Positions 8,401-16,626 of a stretch of 64,000 nucleotides of DNA are shown here, piece by piece. The notes below the pieces were generated by a model. It saw only the letters and a list, made by a program, of their open reading frames with translations, searched no databases and was not told where the DNA came from. Position 1 is the stretch's first letter. Each line of letters begins with the position of its first letter. This DNA comes from Legionellaceae bacterium (GTDB lineage Bacteria > Pseudomonadota > Gammaproteobacteria > Legionellales > Legionellaceae), in NCBI GenBank assembly GCA_020831865.1, contig JAFIFT010000023.1, positions 79,002-143,001 on the forward strand, in the 5' to 3' direction. A program made the translations under genes and the position numbers.

Positions 8401-9369
8401 CTATGCGTCCCCTAACCATTTCACACCAAAATAAGGACCATACAACGCAAAATTCGTATCGCTTAGCTGATCCAGTGCACTAAAAGAGCGAGTTTGCAAG
8501 GCATCAAAATAGTTCAGAGCCTGGTAGCCGGCTTCGACGTTCAAGACCCCATGATGCAAAGCGTGCGCATAGTTGATGCCTAATTTTCCTTCCAGAGAGG
8601 CGATCACGGACTTTTTGCCAGCATAACTACTAAAATTGGGCACAACCAGATTGGTTGCACTTAGGATAAACTGCGAGCTGTAGCGTCCATTACCAAATAA
8701 AAGTGAACTGGCCGTATTGGCGGTTACACTAAAACCATTTGCCAAATCATAACTATAATCAATACCAATGACCGGCCCAACCCCTTTGGTTTCCGTGTAA
8801 ACCGCGGCACGCAAGGGCTCCGGCCCAAGTACTGTTGGCAATGGTGTGGCATAGTGATTGTGAATTTCACTGCGGATACGGGCATATTGTAATCCGGCAT
8901 AAAAACGGGCCTTCTTGCGTAATCCCATATCGACATGCTGCCCCATGAGCACGTTAACCTGATCAAAAATATTGTCTACCCGCAGGGATAAGGCGCTGAT
9001 ACCCGCAGGAAAATTACCTGCCAGACCCGAGCGCGTCACATCATGGTCATAATGCGTCCAGTTCAGGCTGATATCGTTACCGGTACTGAAATGATAAGAG
9101 CCTTCTAACTGATAGCCCCAACCCCAATCATTATCGATCGCATGGTTAGCATCGAGCAGGCTGTTTTGCAAATTAGCGCCTGAACCGCTGTACAGTGATT
9201 TCAGATAGAGTGCGCGAACCCCTAAATCCCATTTCTTGCCTTCACAAGGTACCGTAACATCACCGGGCACGCATGTGGGTGCCGGAGGAGCCGCATACAT
9301 CCCAGCCATAGCAGTGCTACTCAGGGATAAGGCGATAATAGCCATGGATAATTTGGTTTGCTTGAACAT
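8401..9369 (-). CDS. Legionella-type major outer membrane protein (MOMP family), copy 1
   Basis: The 322-residue product has a cleavable signal peptide ending near AMAG, then the family signature APTCVPGDVTVPCEGKKWDL, whose two cysteines can form the intermolecular disulphides known for Legionella MOMP. The remainder is rich in aromatic amphipathic strands (GALYLKSLYSG-like, SYHFSTGNDISLNWTHY, FYAGLQYARI) and ends GPYFGVKWLGDA, a barrel-type C-terminus. MOMP is a porin and, in L. pneumophila, a complement C3 acceptor. An ATG with GGAG seven bases before it starts the gene. The downstream neighbour on the transcript is a long 3' region with terminator; directly upstream is the terminator of the second MOMP copy. 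The two paralogues clearly arose by duplication and have diverged in loop regions. Confidence 0.88.
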   Translation of the reverse strand: MFKQTKLSMAIIALSLSSTAMAGMYAAPPAPTCVPGDVTVPCEGKKWDLGVRALYLKSLYSGSGANLQNSLLDANHAIDNDWGWGYQLEGSYHFSTGNDISLNWTHYDHDVTRSGLAGNFPAGISALSLRVDNIFDQVNVLMGQHVDMGLRKKARFYAGLQYARIRSEIHNHYATPLPTVLGPEPLRAAVYTETKGVGPVIGIDYSYDLANGFSVTANTASSLLFGNGRYSSQFILSATNLVVPNFSSYAGKKSVIASLEGKLGINYAHALHHGVLNVEAGYQALNYFDALQTRSFSALDQLSDTNFALYGPYFGVKWLGDA

Positions 9370-9386
9370 GATAACTCCATTTTTTC

Positions 9387-9416
9387 AAAAAAAAGCCCAT
9401 CGAAAGATGGGCTTTT
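9387..9416 (-). terminator. Terminator between the two MOMP genes
   Basis: An 11-base perfect stem (9391-9401 with 9406-9416, loop of four) is followed on the minus strand by eight T. It sits 25 bases after the copy-2 stop codon and only about 20 bases before the copy-1 start, and its core (GCCCAT/ATGGGC) is the same as in the copy-1 terminator at 8208-8236. Confidence 0.88.
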
Positions 9417-9440
9417 GAACTCTAATAACTGCTGAGCAAA

Positions 9441-10361
9441 TTAAACATTACCTACATACTTCAAGCCAATGTATGGGCCGTTCAATGCAAAGTTACCTGT
9501 TTGAACTTCGTCAAATAAGGCACGTTGAGCATCGAAGTAATTTACCCACATCCAACCAGCATCCAGAGTCAGGTCACCTTGAGCCATGGCGTAACCGTAT
9601 TTCATACCCAGCTTGGCTTCCAACTCAGGAACCATAGCAGTGTGGTCACCACGTCGGCTGGTACCTAAAACGGAATTAGTCGTAGAGGATTTGTGCTGAC
9701 CAACCAGAATAGCGGCTGCGGCATTACCGTAGACAGCAAAACCGTTTCCGAAATTGTAAGTCATATCAGAACCGATACGAGGACCGAAACCGTTGTAACG
9801 AGTACGCTGTCTTTCAGCTACGTCAAAGTTAACGTTAGGAGAAGTGACATCTACAGCGATACGCGCATCACGCTGAATGCGGGCATACTGGACACCAGCA
9901 TGGAAACGAATGTCTTTGTAATCACCGAAATCAACATGCTGACCAAACTCAAGGTTTACCGCATCCCATTTTGGCTCGATTCTCATGCCAGCAGCAAAGG
10001 CGGCATCTACGTCAGCAAGAATAAAGCGGTTGGTGGTCTTACCATTGAAGTGGTACCAGTTTACAGTCAGATCATTACCGGTGTTGAAATGGTAGGAACC
10101 ATCCAGGCGGAAGCCCCAATCCCAGTCATTTTTCAGCTCACGGTATACTGAGTTACCATTTGCATCGACTGTCTCTATAAAGGCTGAGTTAGCGCTGTAA
10201 GAAGGCTTCAGATACAGGGCATAAATACCTACATCAAAGGCTGTGTTTTCGCAAGGAACAGTTACGTTACCAGGGGTGCAAACAGGACCCATAGTACCAG
10301 CAAATACTGCACTGCTTCCTAAAGCAAGAACAGCTACCGCTGTTTTTTTCAGATTTAACAT
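9441..10361 (-). CDS. Legionella-type major outer membrane protein (MOMP family), copy 2
   Basis: A 306-residue porin-like protein. Signal peptide MLNLKKTAVAVLALGSSAVF-AG, then the two-cysteine signature GPVCTPGNVTVPCENTAFDV, the conserved ALYLKPSYSAN block, and SYHFNTGNDLTVNWYHF, RFHAGVQYARI and YNFGNGFAVYGNAAAA strands; it ends GPYIGLKYVGNV. It is closely related to the adjacent copy 1 (same order of blocks) but its loops differ. It has the better promoter of the pair: TTGACA-17-GATAAT about 100 bases upstream, plus a GGAG ribosome site. That suggests it is the strongly expressed porin. Very likely the main outer membrane protein of this strain. Confidence 0.9.
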   Translation of the reverse strand: MLNLKKTAVAVLALGSSAVFAGTMGPVCTPGNVTVPCENTAFDVGIYALYLKPSYSANSAFIETVDANGNSVYRELKNDWDWGFRLDGSYHFNTGNDLTVNWYHFNGKTTNRFILADVDAAFAAGMRIEPKWDAVNLEFGQHVDFGDYKDIRFHAGVQYARIQRDARIAVDVTSPNVNFDVAERQRTRYNGFGPRIGSDMTYNFGNGFAVYGNAAAAILVGQHKSSTTNSVLGTSRRGDHTAMVPELEAKLGMKYGYAMAQGDLTLDAGWMWVNYFDAQRALFDEVQTGNFALNGPYIGLKYVGNV

Positions 10362-10471
10362 GCTTCATCTCCACTTTTTATTATTTATTTTCCGTTTTGC
10401 TGTTTAACTATTTGCCGAAGCAAACTGTCGCAGTACGCAATTCGCTCTAACCGAGAACGTACATAAGCTAG

Positions 10472-10500
10472 ATTATCAGATGTGCACCCAAGATTGTCAA
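10472..10500 (-). promoter_or_regulatory. Strong sigma70 promoter of MOMP copy 2
   Basis: On the minus strand a perfect TTGACA (10500-10495) and GATAAT (10477-10472) are 17 bases apart. The resulting leader is roughly 100 bases. Confidence 0.8.
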
Positions 10501-10520
10501 CATTATTTTACTAAAAAAAA

Positions 10521-10541
10521 GAAAAAAAACTGTTTTTTTTC
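10521..10541 (-). terminator. A/T hairpin downstream of the cystathionine-synthase-like gene
   Basis: G-A8-CTG-T8-C is perfectly self-complementary and is followed on the minus strand by another T-rich run. An AGCC/GGCT mini-stem precedes it. It is a plausible but unusual A/T-only terminator for the gene ending at 10672; the remainder of 10542-10671 shows no feature. Confidence 0.4.
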
Positions 10542-10671
10542 AGCAGCCAAAGGCTATTGGCAAAAATTTTAAACACTGTCGCAAAATAAGATACACCGAT
10601 AGGCTTTGCATCTTTTCTCGTCTTGCATACTGCCTGAAAAAAGACGGGCTTGCAAGAGACTGCCGACCATA

Positions 10672-11658
10672 TCATCCGGGATTGCCATTGCTGTCTGAGC
10701 ATTCTTCCTGCAAAAACCCCTCCTGCCTCATCCAGTCGTCGCTGGCATATTTACTCATATAGTTGCGAATCGAGTCCGGCAGAATGACCAGACATTTTTG
10801 TCCAGCCTGCAAGCTTGTAGCGGCTTGTAGTGCCGCGACCATTGCCGCTCCGCTCGAACCGCCAATCAGCAAGCCCTCCTCTCGAATCAAGCGACGGGCC
10901 ATGATAAAAGACTCCTGATCCTGCGTCTTGATATAGCGGTCAACAAGACCTTGCTCCAGGACTTCGGGAAAAAAATCATAGCCAATACCTTCAACATGGT
11001 AAGTGCTAACCGTGCTCCCCCCCCCCAAAATAGACCCCACCGGATCCGCGCCAACGATTTCTATCCCCGGATGGTACGCTTTCAGACGCCTGGCAATGCC
11101 GGTAATGGTACCGCCGGTTCCAACGCCCGCCACAACCATATGCAAATCACGGCCAAAGTCGGTAATAATCTCTTCTGCCGTAGTGGAATAATGCGCTCCC
11201 GGATTATCCGGATTGCCGTATTGGTCGAGGATATGCGAGTCGGGAATCTCAGCTTGCAAGCGTTTCGCCAGGGACAAATGGCTATCCGGCGCATCCCAGG
11301 CCGCTTCGGTAGGCGTACGGTAGATCGTTGCGCCAAGGCGCTCCAGTGCGACCTGCTTCTCCTGGCTCATTTTCTCCGGCATGGTGATAATAACCTTATA
11401 GCCCAAAACGGCACCTGCCAGCGCAATACCAATACCCGTATTGCCCGAGGTAGGCTCAATCAGGGTATCGCCGGGTTTAATGCGGCCCGCCTCCTGCGCT
11501 TTGCGTACCATTTCGTATCCAATCCTGTCCTTAACGGAACCGCCAGGATTCAAAAACTCACATTTGACGTAGATTTCACAAGGCAGATTCCGTGCGATAC
11601 GGTTAATTTTAACCACGGGCGTTTGTCCAATCGCCGCCAGGATATTGGGATAAATCAT
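10672..11658 (-). CDS. Cystathionine beta-synthase-like PLP enzyme (catalytic domain only)
   Basis: A 328-residue fold-type II PLP enzyme. The PLP lysine is in GGSVKDRIGYEM (near residue 41), the substrate-binding loop is EPTSGNTGIG, and the phosphate loop is GVGTGGTITG. The late block LPDSIRNYMSKYASDDWM is typical of cystathionine beta-synthase rather than cysteine synthase. The expected reaction is condensation of serine (or an activated serine) with homocysteine, in reverse transsulphuration. There is no C-terminal CBS-domain pair, so it would not respond to S-adenosylmethionine. A run of ten C on the plus strand (11017-11026) encodes three consecutive glycines and is a possible slippage site. 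The gene is monocistronic with its own promoter; the lipoprotein gene is divergent. Confidence 0.85.
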   Translation of the reverse strand: MIYPNILAAIGQTPVVKINRIARNLPCEIYVKCEFLNPGGSVKDRIGYEMVRKAQEAGRIKPGDTLIEPTSGNTGIGIALAGAVLGYKVIITMPEKMSQEKQVALERLGATIYRTPTEAAWDAPDSHLSLAKRLQAEIPDSHILDQYGNPDNPGAHYSTTAEEIITDFGRDLHMVVAGVGTGGTITGIARRLKAYHPGIEIVGADPVGSILGGGSTVSTYHVEGIGYDFFPEVLEQGLVDRYIKTQDQESFIMARRLIREEGLLIGGSSGAAMVAALQAATSLQAGQKCLVILPDSIRNYMSKYASDDWMRQEGFLQEECSDSNGNPG

Positions 11659-11687
11659 GAATCCACCTTCTGAAAATTGAAAAGCAG

Positions 11688-11717
11688 ATTATAAGACGCG
11701 TGCAGAATATTTTACAA
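11688..11717 (-). promoter_or_regulatory. Promoter of the cystathionine-synthase-like gene
   Basis: On the minus strand TTGTAA (11717-11712) and TATAAT (11693-11688) are 18 bases apart, about 30 bases before the ATG at 11658. Confidence 0.55.
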
Positions 11718-11771
11718 GCGCTGCAACACACGCTAGACTTGAGGAACAAAGAACAATACAAGGATGCCATC

Positions 11772-12116
11772 ATGAAACCATCATTAAAACGTAGTGGCCT
11801 TACCCTGGCCTTATTGCTGCCGCTGCCTTTCCTCTTGGGCGGGTGCGAAACCATGGGAGGCTTGTTTGGAGATTCGCGGGAGCGCCATTATCGTACCGAT
11901 CATCGCCCGCATGATGTATATGAAGGCCATCAACAAAGCTCATCCAACCCGCCGGCTCGCTCCTCGAGTGGCAGTGGCGGCAGCAGCAATAGTTACAGCA
12001 TTACCAGCCAACAGGGCCGCACTCACCATCAGAGTGCCAATGATGAGGGCAACCGGGATGGTGAGCCGGTAAAACCGCCTTCCGTTCCCGGCACCGCACC
12101 TCAATTGATGGATTAA
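11772..12116 (+). CDS. Small lipoprotein of unknown function
   Basis: A 114-residue protein with a lipoprotein signal peptide: basic start MKPSLKRSG, hydrophobic core [13 protein letters not shown], and lipobox LLGGC with the acylated cysteine near residue 25. The mature part is low-complexity and hydrophilic, rich in serine, glycine, histidine, arginine and proline, and has no domain I recognise. The ATG at 11772 is chosen over an in-frame ATG at 11700 because it follows AAGGA at a normal distance and places the signal peptide at the N-terminus. It is directly upstream of rpiA (19 bases), so the two may be co-transcribed, but nothing links their functions. Confidence 0.65.
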   Translation: MKPSLKRSGLTLALLLPLPFLLGGCETMGGLFGDSRERHYRTDHRPHDVYEGHQQSSSNPPARSSSGSGGSSNSYSITSQQGRTHHQSANDEGNRDGEPVKPPSVPGTAPQLMD

Positions 12117-12135
12117 TGACAGAGAGAGTAACGGT

Positions 12136-12783
12136 ATGTCTGACCTGAAAAAAGCGGTTGCTGAAGCGGCACTGGCCTATATCGAAGACGACTGTATTCT
12201 GGGCGTGGGAACCGGATCAACTGTGAATTATTTCATTGAAGCCTTAAGCCGCATTAAAAACCGGATTGACGCCTGCGTTGCCAGCTCACAGGCAACGGCC
12301 GAGCGTCTAAAGGCTGCTGGCATAGCGGTGATTGATCTGAATACTGCCTCGGAAGTTACGCTTTATATTGACGGTGCCGATGAAGTCAATGCCCATTACG
12401 AAATGATTAAAGGAGGCGGTGGCGCCCTGACACGAGAAAAGATCCTGGCCTGTGCGGCGAAAGTCTTTATCGGCCTGGTGGATGAAAGCAAGGTGGTGAC
12501 CCGCCTGGGGCGCTTTCCTGTCGCGGTGGAAGTCATTCCCATGGCAAGAAGCTATGTCGCCCGACAATTAGTGAAACTGGGCGGCGATCCGGAATACCGC
12601 GAGGGTCTGCTAACCGATAATGGCAATATTATTCTCGATCTGCATAACCTGCAAATTCTTGAGCCCCTTGCCATGGAGGCGCAAATCAAACAAATTACCG
12701 GTGTGGTGGATTGTGGTATTTTTGCCCAACGCAGTGCGGATAAAGTCTTGGTGGCACGCCCAGGTGGGGTAGAACTGTTGTAG
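12136..12783 (+). CDS. rpiA: Ribose-5-phosphate isomerase A
   Basis: RpiA interconverts ribose 5-phosphate and ribulose 5-phosphate in the pentose phosphate pathway in the cytosol. The 215-residue length is standard. Diagnostic blocks are [12 protein letters not shown] (phosphate-binding loop), YIDGADEVN (catalytic aspartate) and [14 protein letters not shown] (catalytic glutamate region and lysine). The C-terminal VDCGIF and RSADKVLVA blocks match as well. It follows the small lipoprotein gene at 19 bases and converges on motY. Confidence 0.96.
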   Translation: MSDLKKAVAEAALAYIEDDCILGVGTGSTVNYFIEALSRIKNRIDACVASSQATAERLKAAGIAVIDLNTASEVTLYIDGADEVNAHYEMIKGGGGALTREKILACAAKVFIGLVDESKVVTRLGRFPVAVEVIPMARSYVARQLVKLGGDPEYREGLLTDNGNIILDLHNLQILEPLAMEAQIKQITGVVDCGIFAQRSADKVLVARPGGVELL

Positions 12784-12790
12784 GAAACCC

Positions 12791-12825
12791 CATGCCACGG
12801 AGCCAACCGCTGTTTTGCCCCGTGG
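12791..12825. terminator. Weak hairpin between convergent rpiA and motY
   Basis: GCCACGG and CCGTGGC form a 7-base stem with a long loop in the 80-base convergent gap. No T-run follows. Confidence 0.3.
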
Positions 12826-12863
12826 CCAAGCGGACCAACCCATCGCTCCAAGCTTCTGACTGG

Positions 12864-13748
12864 TTATTCGTCTTTACGCAACATTTGTACCAGTACCCGG
12901 CGATTGGCTGCACGGCCTGCCTCACTATCATTAGAGGCAACCGGATATTTGACGCCGTACCAGGTCACTTGCAGTAAATGCTTGCGTACTCCCTTGCCGC
13001 GCAGGTAATCGGCAACTGCCTGAGCCCGCAATTCAGAAATGGCATTGTTGTATGACTTCCGACCGGTAATATCGGTATAGCCGCTGACCATGATAGTGGT
13101 TATACTGGGATCAACCCGACTATAAAGCGCAATCCGCCGCAATTGCTTTTTATCCTCGGCGTTGAGTTCGAACGCATCCAGACCAAAATGAAAAACACTT
13201 TCCCTGACATCGTCAAAATTAAACGGCAACAAATGCCCGACACAGCGCTGATACTTGCGGTATACTTCCTGGAAATGAACCGGGGATAAAGACAGTGTCA
13301 CCGCGAAACCTTGATCAGAACGGTACTGAAACACGGCCCGCAGGCCGTTAGCCAGATAATTGAGTAATTTCAGCGTAGCAGAGCGCTCCAGATAAAGTCC
13401 ATACTTCCCCGGCTTCACTGTCGTTTTCGCGACAAACCAGGACTTGTCATGCGGTTTCCAAACAGGAGGACGTGCGGTAACAGTAGCGGGCAAACGCCGC
13501 TCTGCCTGCTGAAATTTATGGACAATAAAATGTGGATCTTGCGTGGCGTATTGTTCAAAATAGGCAACGCCATAATCGGGAATGCCCAGAGACAAGCCAC
13601 AGCGCAGCCGATTTCCTGACATCGTCCATTGCTCCTTCCCCATGGGGCTGGCATAATGACGCTCCAAGGCGGAAGCAGCCCTTACAGACACATGCAACAG
13701 CAGCATACTGAGCAGCATAAAAACAACAAGCGGTTTATTTCCAGACAT
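12864..13748 (-). CDS. motY: MotY-like OmpA-domain protein
   Basis: A 294-residue exported protein. The N-terminal signal peptide ends near VRAAS. The middle (about 30-165) resembles the MotY N-terminal beta domain (RHYASPMGKEQWTM start, CGLSLGIPDYG block). The C-terminal 120 residues are an OmpA/MotB peptidoglycan-binding domain with VSGYTDITGRKSYNNAISELRAQAV and AGRAANRRVLV. MotY forms the T-ring of polar flagellar motors in Vibrio and Pseudomonas. The position divergent from pyrC-rnt is the same as in Pseudomonas, which supports the name. No flagellar genes are in this window, so a general peptidoglycan-binding role cannot be excluded. Confidence 0.8.
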   Translation of the reverse strand: MSGNKPLVVFMLLSMLLLHVSVRAASALERHYASPMGKEQWTMSGNRLRCGLSLGIPDYGVAYFEQYATQDPHFIVHKFQQAERRLPATVTARPPVWKPHDKSWFVAKTTVKPGKYGLYLERSATLKLLNYLANGLRAVFQYRSDQGFAVTLSLSPVHFQEVYRKYQRCVGHLLPFNFDDVRESVFHFGLDAFELNAEDKKQLRRIALYSRVDPSITTIMVSGYTDITGRKSYNNAISELRAQAVADYLRGKGVRKHLLQVTWYGVKYPVASNDSEAGRAANRRVLVQMLRKDE

Positions 13749-13814
13749 AAGGTGCTCTATCCCTGGCAGATTTCATGATATGCTATTGCTATCGGCCATT
13801 TTCGTACAAGCTTT

Positions 13815-14852
13815 ATGATAAATTCGATGATAATCACCAAACCTGATGACTGGCACGTCCATTTTCGTGACGGCCAATTGCTCTCACACACGGTTGCCGC
13901 CACTGCCCGCCACTTCTCGCGCGCACTGGTCATGCCGAATCTGCTTCCTCCCCTCACCAACCTGCCGGCTCTCTTGGCCTATCGGCAGCGCATTTTGGCA
14001 GCGGTGCCGGCCGGAGTCGATTTTACCCCTCTGATGACCCTCTATTTAAATGAAACGCTGACACCCGAGACCCTGTCCGCAGCCAAGCAACAGGCGTTTA
14101 TTATGGGCGCCAAACTCTACCCTGCCGGTGCAACCACTCATTCTGCCGAAGGTGCCCAGTCGATAAAAGCCCTTTATCCGCTGTTGGAGCACATGCAAAG
14201 CCTCGATCTGGTGTTGCAAATCCACGGAGAACGCAACCAGGGTGATATTTTTCATCGCGAGGCGCGCTTTGTTCACGAGGATCTGCAAGCCCTGGTGCAA
14301 AACTTCCCTCGCCTGCGTATTGTCCTGGAACATATTTCAAGCCAGGAGGCAGTGGCCTTTGTCGAGCAGGCCCCCGCCAACGTGGCAGCAACCATTAGCG
14401 TGCATCATCTGCTCTACAATCGTAATCAATTACTGGCTGGCGGTCTTCGTCCGCATTATTATTGTTTACCCATTTTAAAAAGCGAGCGCCATCAACGGGC
14501 TGTGCAGGCGGCTGCTCTGAGTACCAATCGCAAATTTTTTGCCGGAACCGACAGTGCGCCGCATGCGCAAGCAGCCAAAGAAAGTGCCTGTGGCTGTGCT
14601 GGACTATACACGGCACCCTATGCCTTAGCCTTATACGGTCAGTTTTTCGATCAGCACTCGGCGCTGCCTGCTCTGGAAGCCTTTGTCAGTCACTTTGGTG
14701 CTGATTTTTATCAACAGCCTCGCAATGCATCGCGCATAGCCCTGTTGCGCAAAGCGCAGACCGTTCCGTCCAGCCTCCCGTTGGGAGACACACAGGTGAT
14801 TCCTATCGAGGCCGGCAATAGTCTGGAATGGTGTATCGATGAAAACCCGTAA
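13815..14852 (+). CDS. pyrC: Dihydroorotase (PyrC type)
   Basis: PyrC closes carbamoyl-aspartate to dihydroorotate, the third step of pyrimidine synthesis. The 345-residue product shows the amidohydrolase DWHVHFRDG zinc motif at the start, MPNLLPPLTN, the KLYPAGATTHS block with the lysine that is carbamylated to bridge the zincs, LQIHGE and LEHISS histidine motifs, and the AGTDSAPH aspartate motif near the end. The ATG at 13815 is used; an in-frame ATG four codons later is equally possible. The last 14 bases overlap the start of rnt, so the two are translated from one message. Confidence 0.95.
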   Translation: MINSMIITKPDDWHVHFRDGQLLSHTVAATARHFSRALVMPNLLPPLTNLPALLAYRQRILAAVPAGVDFTPLMTLYLNETLTPETLSAAKQQAFIMGAKLYPAGATTHSAEGAQSIKALYPLLEHMQSLDLVLQIHGERNQGDIFHREARFVHEDLQALVQNFPRLRIVLEHISSQEAVAFVEQAPANVAATISVHHLLYNRNQLLAGGLRPHYYCLPILKSERHQRAVQAAALSTNRKFFAGTDSAPHAQAAKESACGCAGLYTAPYALALYGQFFDQHSALPALEAFVSHFGADFYQQPRNASRIALLRKAQTVPSSLPLGDTQVIPIEAGNSLEWCIDENP

Positions 14853-15465
14853 CTCCGCAAAGGCACCCGTGTTGCGTCAGCGTTTTCGGGGATTTTTACC
14901 TGTGGTTGTTGATATTGAAACCGCCGGGGTCAATCCGCAGGAAAATGCCCTGCTGGAGATTGCCATCGTTCTCATTAACGTGGATGCGCAAGGGCGCTTT
15001 TACCGTGAGCAGACGTTCTTCGAGCATGTATTGCCTTTTGCAGGGGCGGTACTCGATCAAAAATCTCTCGATTTTAATCAGATCGATCCCTGGCAACCTT
15101 TGCGCTTTGCAGTAGATGAAAAAATTGCCTTGGCTCGCCTGTTTCAGCCGATTGAAAAAGCGATCAAACAACATCATTGCCAACGTGCCGTTTTGGTGGG
15201 GCATAATGCCTGGTTTGACCTGTTATTTTTAAAATCTGCCAGCAAACGCAGTGGCATCAGTTCGCCTTTTCACGCCTTTACCTGTTTTGATACCGCGACC
15301 TTGTCAGGCTTGTTTTTTGGTCAGACCGTGTTGGCGAAATCAGTACAGGCCGCCGGTTTGGAGTTTCATCAGGATGAGGCGCATTCAGCGATATACGATG
15401 CCGAAATCACCGCTGATCTCTATTGCAATATGTTAAATCGATGGGAGAGCTTGCAGGAACCTTGA
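14839..15465 (+). CDS. rnt: Ribonuclease T
   Basis: RNase T is a DEDD-family 3'-5' exonuclease that trims tRNA and other stable RNA ends. The 208-residue product has the exonuclease motifs in order: VVDIETAGVNP (Exo I, DxE), VGHNAWFDLLFL (Exo II) and HSAIYDAEITADL (Exo III, HxAxxD). Length matches the family. The start overlaps pyrC by 14 bases, as in Pseudomonas where the two genes are also adjacent. Confidence 0.95.
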   Translation: MKTRNSAKAPVLRQRFRGFLPVVVDIETAGVNPQENALLEIAIVLINVDAQGRFYREQTFFEHVLPFAGAVLDQKSLDFNQIDPWQPLRFAVDEKIALARLFQPIEKAIKQHHCQRAVLVGHNAWFDLLFLKSASKRSGISSPFHAFTCFDTATLSGLFFGQTVLAKSVQAAGLEFHQDEAHSAIYDAEITADLYCNMLNRWESLQEP

Positions 15466-15485
15466 ATCCCCTGTCCCCCAAAGGG

Positions 15486-15519
15486 GAGAAGGGGAGCATG
15501 CAGCGGCTATCCCCTTCTC
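15486..15519. terminator. Hairpin between convergent rnt and the peroxiredoxin gene
   Basis: GAGAAGGGGA (15486-15495) pairs perfectly with TCCCCTTCTC (15510-15519) around a 14-base loop. There is no clear T-run, but the location suggests a bidirectional transcript end. Confidence 0.5.
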
Positions 15520-15545
15520 ACGTTTAATACCCCTCGGCCCGACGC

Positions 15546-16151
15546 TTACAACTCGCCAGTATGGGAGGATAAATAATCGGCCACCCCTTGTGGAGAAGCT
15601 TTCATACCCGCTTTGCCTTTTTGCCAGCCGGCCGGACACACTTCACCGTGCTCCTCACAAAACTGCATCGCATCAATGATACGAATAATCTCATCGATGT
15701 TGCGTCCTATGGGCAGATCATTCACAATCTGGGAACGCACGATACCTTCCCGGTCAATCACAAAGGCACCACGAAAAGCGACTCGCTCGGTAGGATGTTC
15801 AATACCAAAAGACTGACAAATGCCATGCGCCACATCCGCCGCCAGAGTATAACGCACCGGGCCAATGCCGCCTTTATCTACCGGGGTATTACGATAGGCA
15901 TTATGGGTAAACTGCGAGTCCACCGACACGGCTATCACTTCCACACCACGCGATTTAAACTCCTCAATACGCTTATCCAGGGCAATCAGTTCCGAGGGAC
16001 AGACAAAGGTAAAATCCAAAGGATAAAAGAAAACCAAACCATACTTTCCCATCAGATTGGTATGTAAATTAAAATCGCTGACAATTTCCCCATCCGCCAA
16101 AACGGCTGGTACGGTGAAATCAGGGGCCTTACGACCAACCAAAACGCTCAT
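15546..16151 (-). CDS. 2-Cys peroxiredoxin (AhpC/TSA family)
   Basis: The 201-residue thiol peroxidase reduces peroxides in the cytosol. The peroxidatic cysteine is in FYPLDFTFVCPSELIAL (near residue 50) and the resolving cysteine in GEVCPAGWQKG (near residue 170); an RGAFVIDREG block lies between. The GGIGPVRY loop is the feature that makes such enzymes sensitive to over-oxidation when combined with a C-terminal YF motif, which I do not see here. The ATG at 16151 is preferred to an upstream start because it follows GGAG at six bases and begins MSVLVGRKAPDF. It lies downstream of grxD on the same strand with a large hairpin between them, and next to sodB: an oxidative-stress cluster. Confidence 0.93.
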   Translation of the reverse strand: MSVLVGRKAPDFTVPAVLADGEIVSDFNLHTNLMGKYGLVFFYPLDFTFVCPSELIALDKRIEEFKSRGVEVIAVSVDSQFTHNAYRNTPVDKGGIGPVRYTLAADVAHGICQSFGIEHPTERVAFRGAFVIDREGIVRSQIVNDLPIGRNIDEIIRIIDAMQFCEEHGEVCPAGWQKGKAGMKASPQGVADYLSSHTGEL

Positions 16152-16178
16152 ATTTATCTCCTGCTTAATTAAAGTTAG

Positions 16179-16217
16179 GTTTGGCTCGCTGCCGGCCATG
16201 CCGGCGGCGAGCCAAAC
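16179..16217 (-). terminator. Long near-perfect hairpin between grxD and the peroxiredoxin gene
   Basis: An 18-base stem with one wobble pair (16179-16196 with 16200-16217) and a 3-base loop starts ten bases after the grxD stop. The tail on the minus strand (CCTAACTTTAA) is poor in T. It would stop, slow or help process the transcript from grxD into the peroxiredoxin gene. Confidence 0.6.
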
Positions 16218-16226
16218 AGACCGCTA

Positions 16227-16544
16227 TCACGATGCCAGCGCCTCTTGCAATAAAGGTTCCAACTCACCGGACTGATACATTTCAAGAATAATATCCGACC
16301 CCCCAATCAATTCACCCTTGACCCACAGTTGCGGAAAAGTAGGCCAGTTGGCATATACGGGTAACGTCTGGCGAATGGCGGGATTTGCCAATATATCAAC
16401 CGAAGCAAAGTCCACACCACAGGCCTTTAAACACTGCACCGCCCGCGCTGAAAAACCGCACTGCGGCATCTGAGGCGAACCTTTCATGTATAGTAATATC
16501 GCGTTATTTGCAATTTGCTCTTTTATCGTATCCAGCGTTTCCAC
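16227..16544 (-). CDS. grxD: Monothiol glutaredoxin (GrxD type)
   Basis: A 105-residue CGFS-type glutaredoxin that binds and transfers [2Fe-2S] clusters with glutathione. The active site is MPQCGFSARA, the glutathione-binding blocks are WPTFPQLWVKGELIGGSDI and the start YMKGSP is typical. A GTG at 16550 also opens the frame, but the GTG at 16544 sits seven bases after AGAGG and gives an N-terminus that aligns with E. coli GrxD. It precedes the peroxiredoxin on the same strand and is divergent from sodB. Confidence 0.93.
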   Translation of the reverse strand: METLDTIKEQIANNAILLYMKGSPQMPQCGFSARAVQCLKACGVDFASVDILANPAIRQTLPVYANWPTFPQLWVKGELIGGSDIILEMYQSGELEPLLQEALAS

Positions 16545-16560
16545 AAGCACACCTCTTATA

Positions 16561-16588
16561 TTGAATAAGCCTATTAACCTGTTAAACT
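16561..16588 (+). promoter_or_regulatory. Promoter of sodB
   Basis: TTGAAT (16561-16566) and TAAACT (16583-16588) are 16 bases apart. The palindrome CGAATTCG follows just downstream. AGGAG precedes the ATG at 16627. Confidence 0.5.
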
Positions 16589-16626
16589 AAGGGCGAATTC
16601 GAATTTTTCAACCTTAGGAGCAAAAA

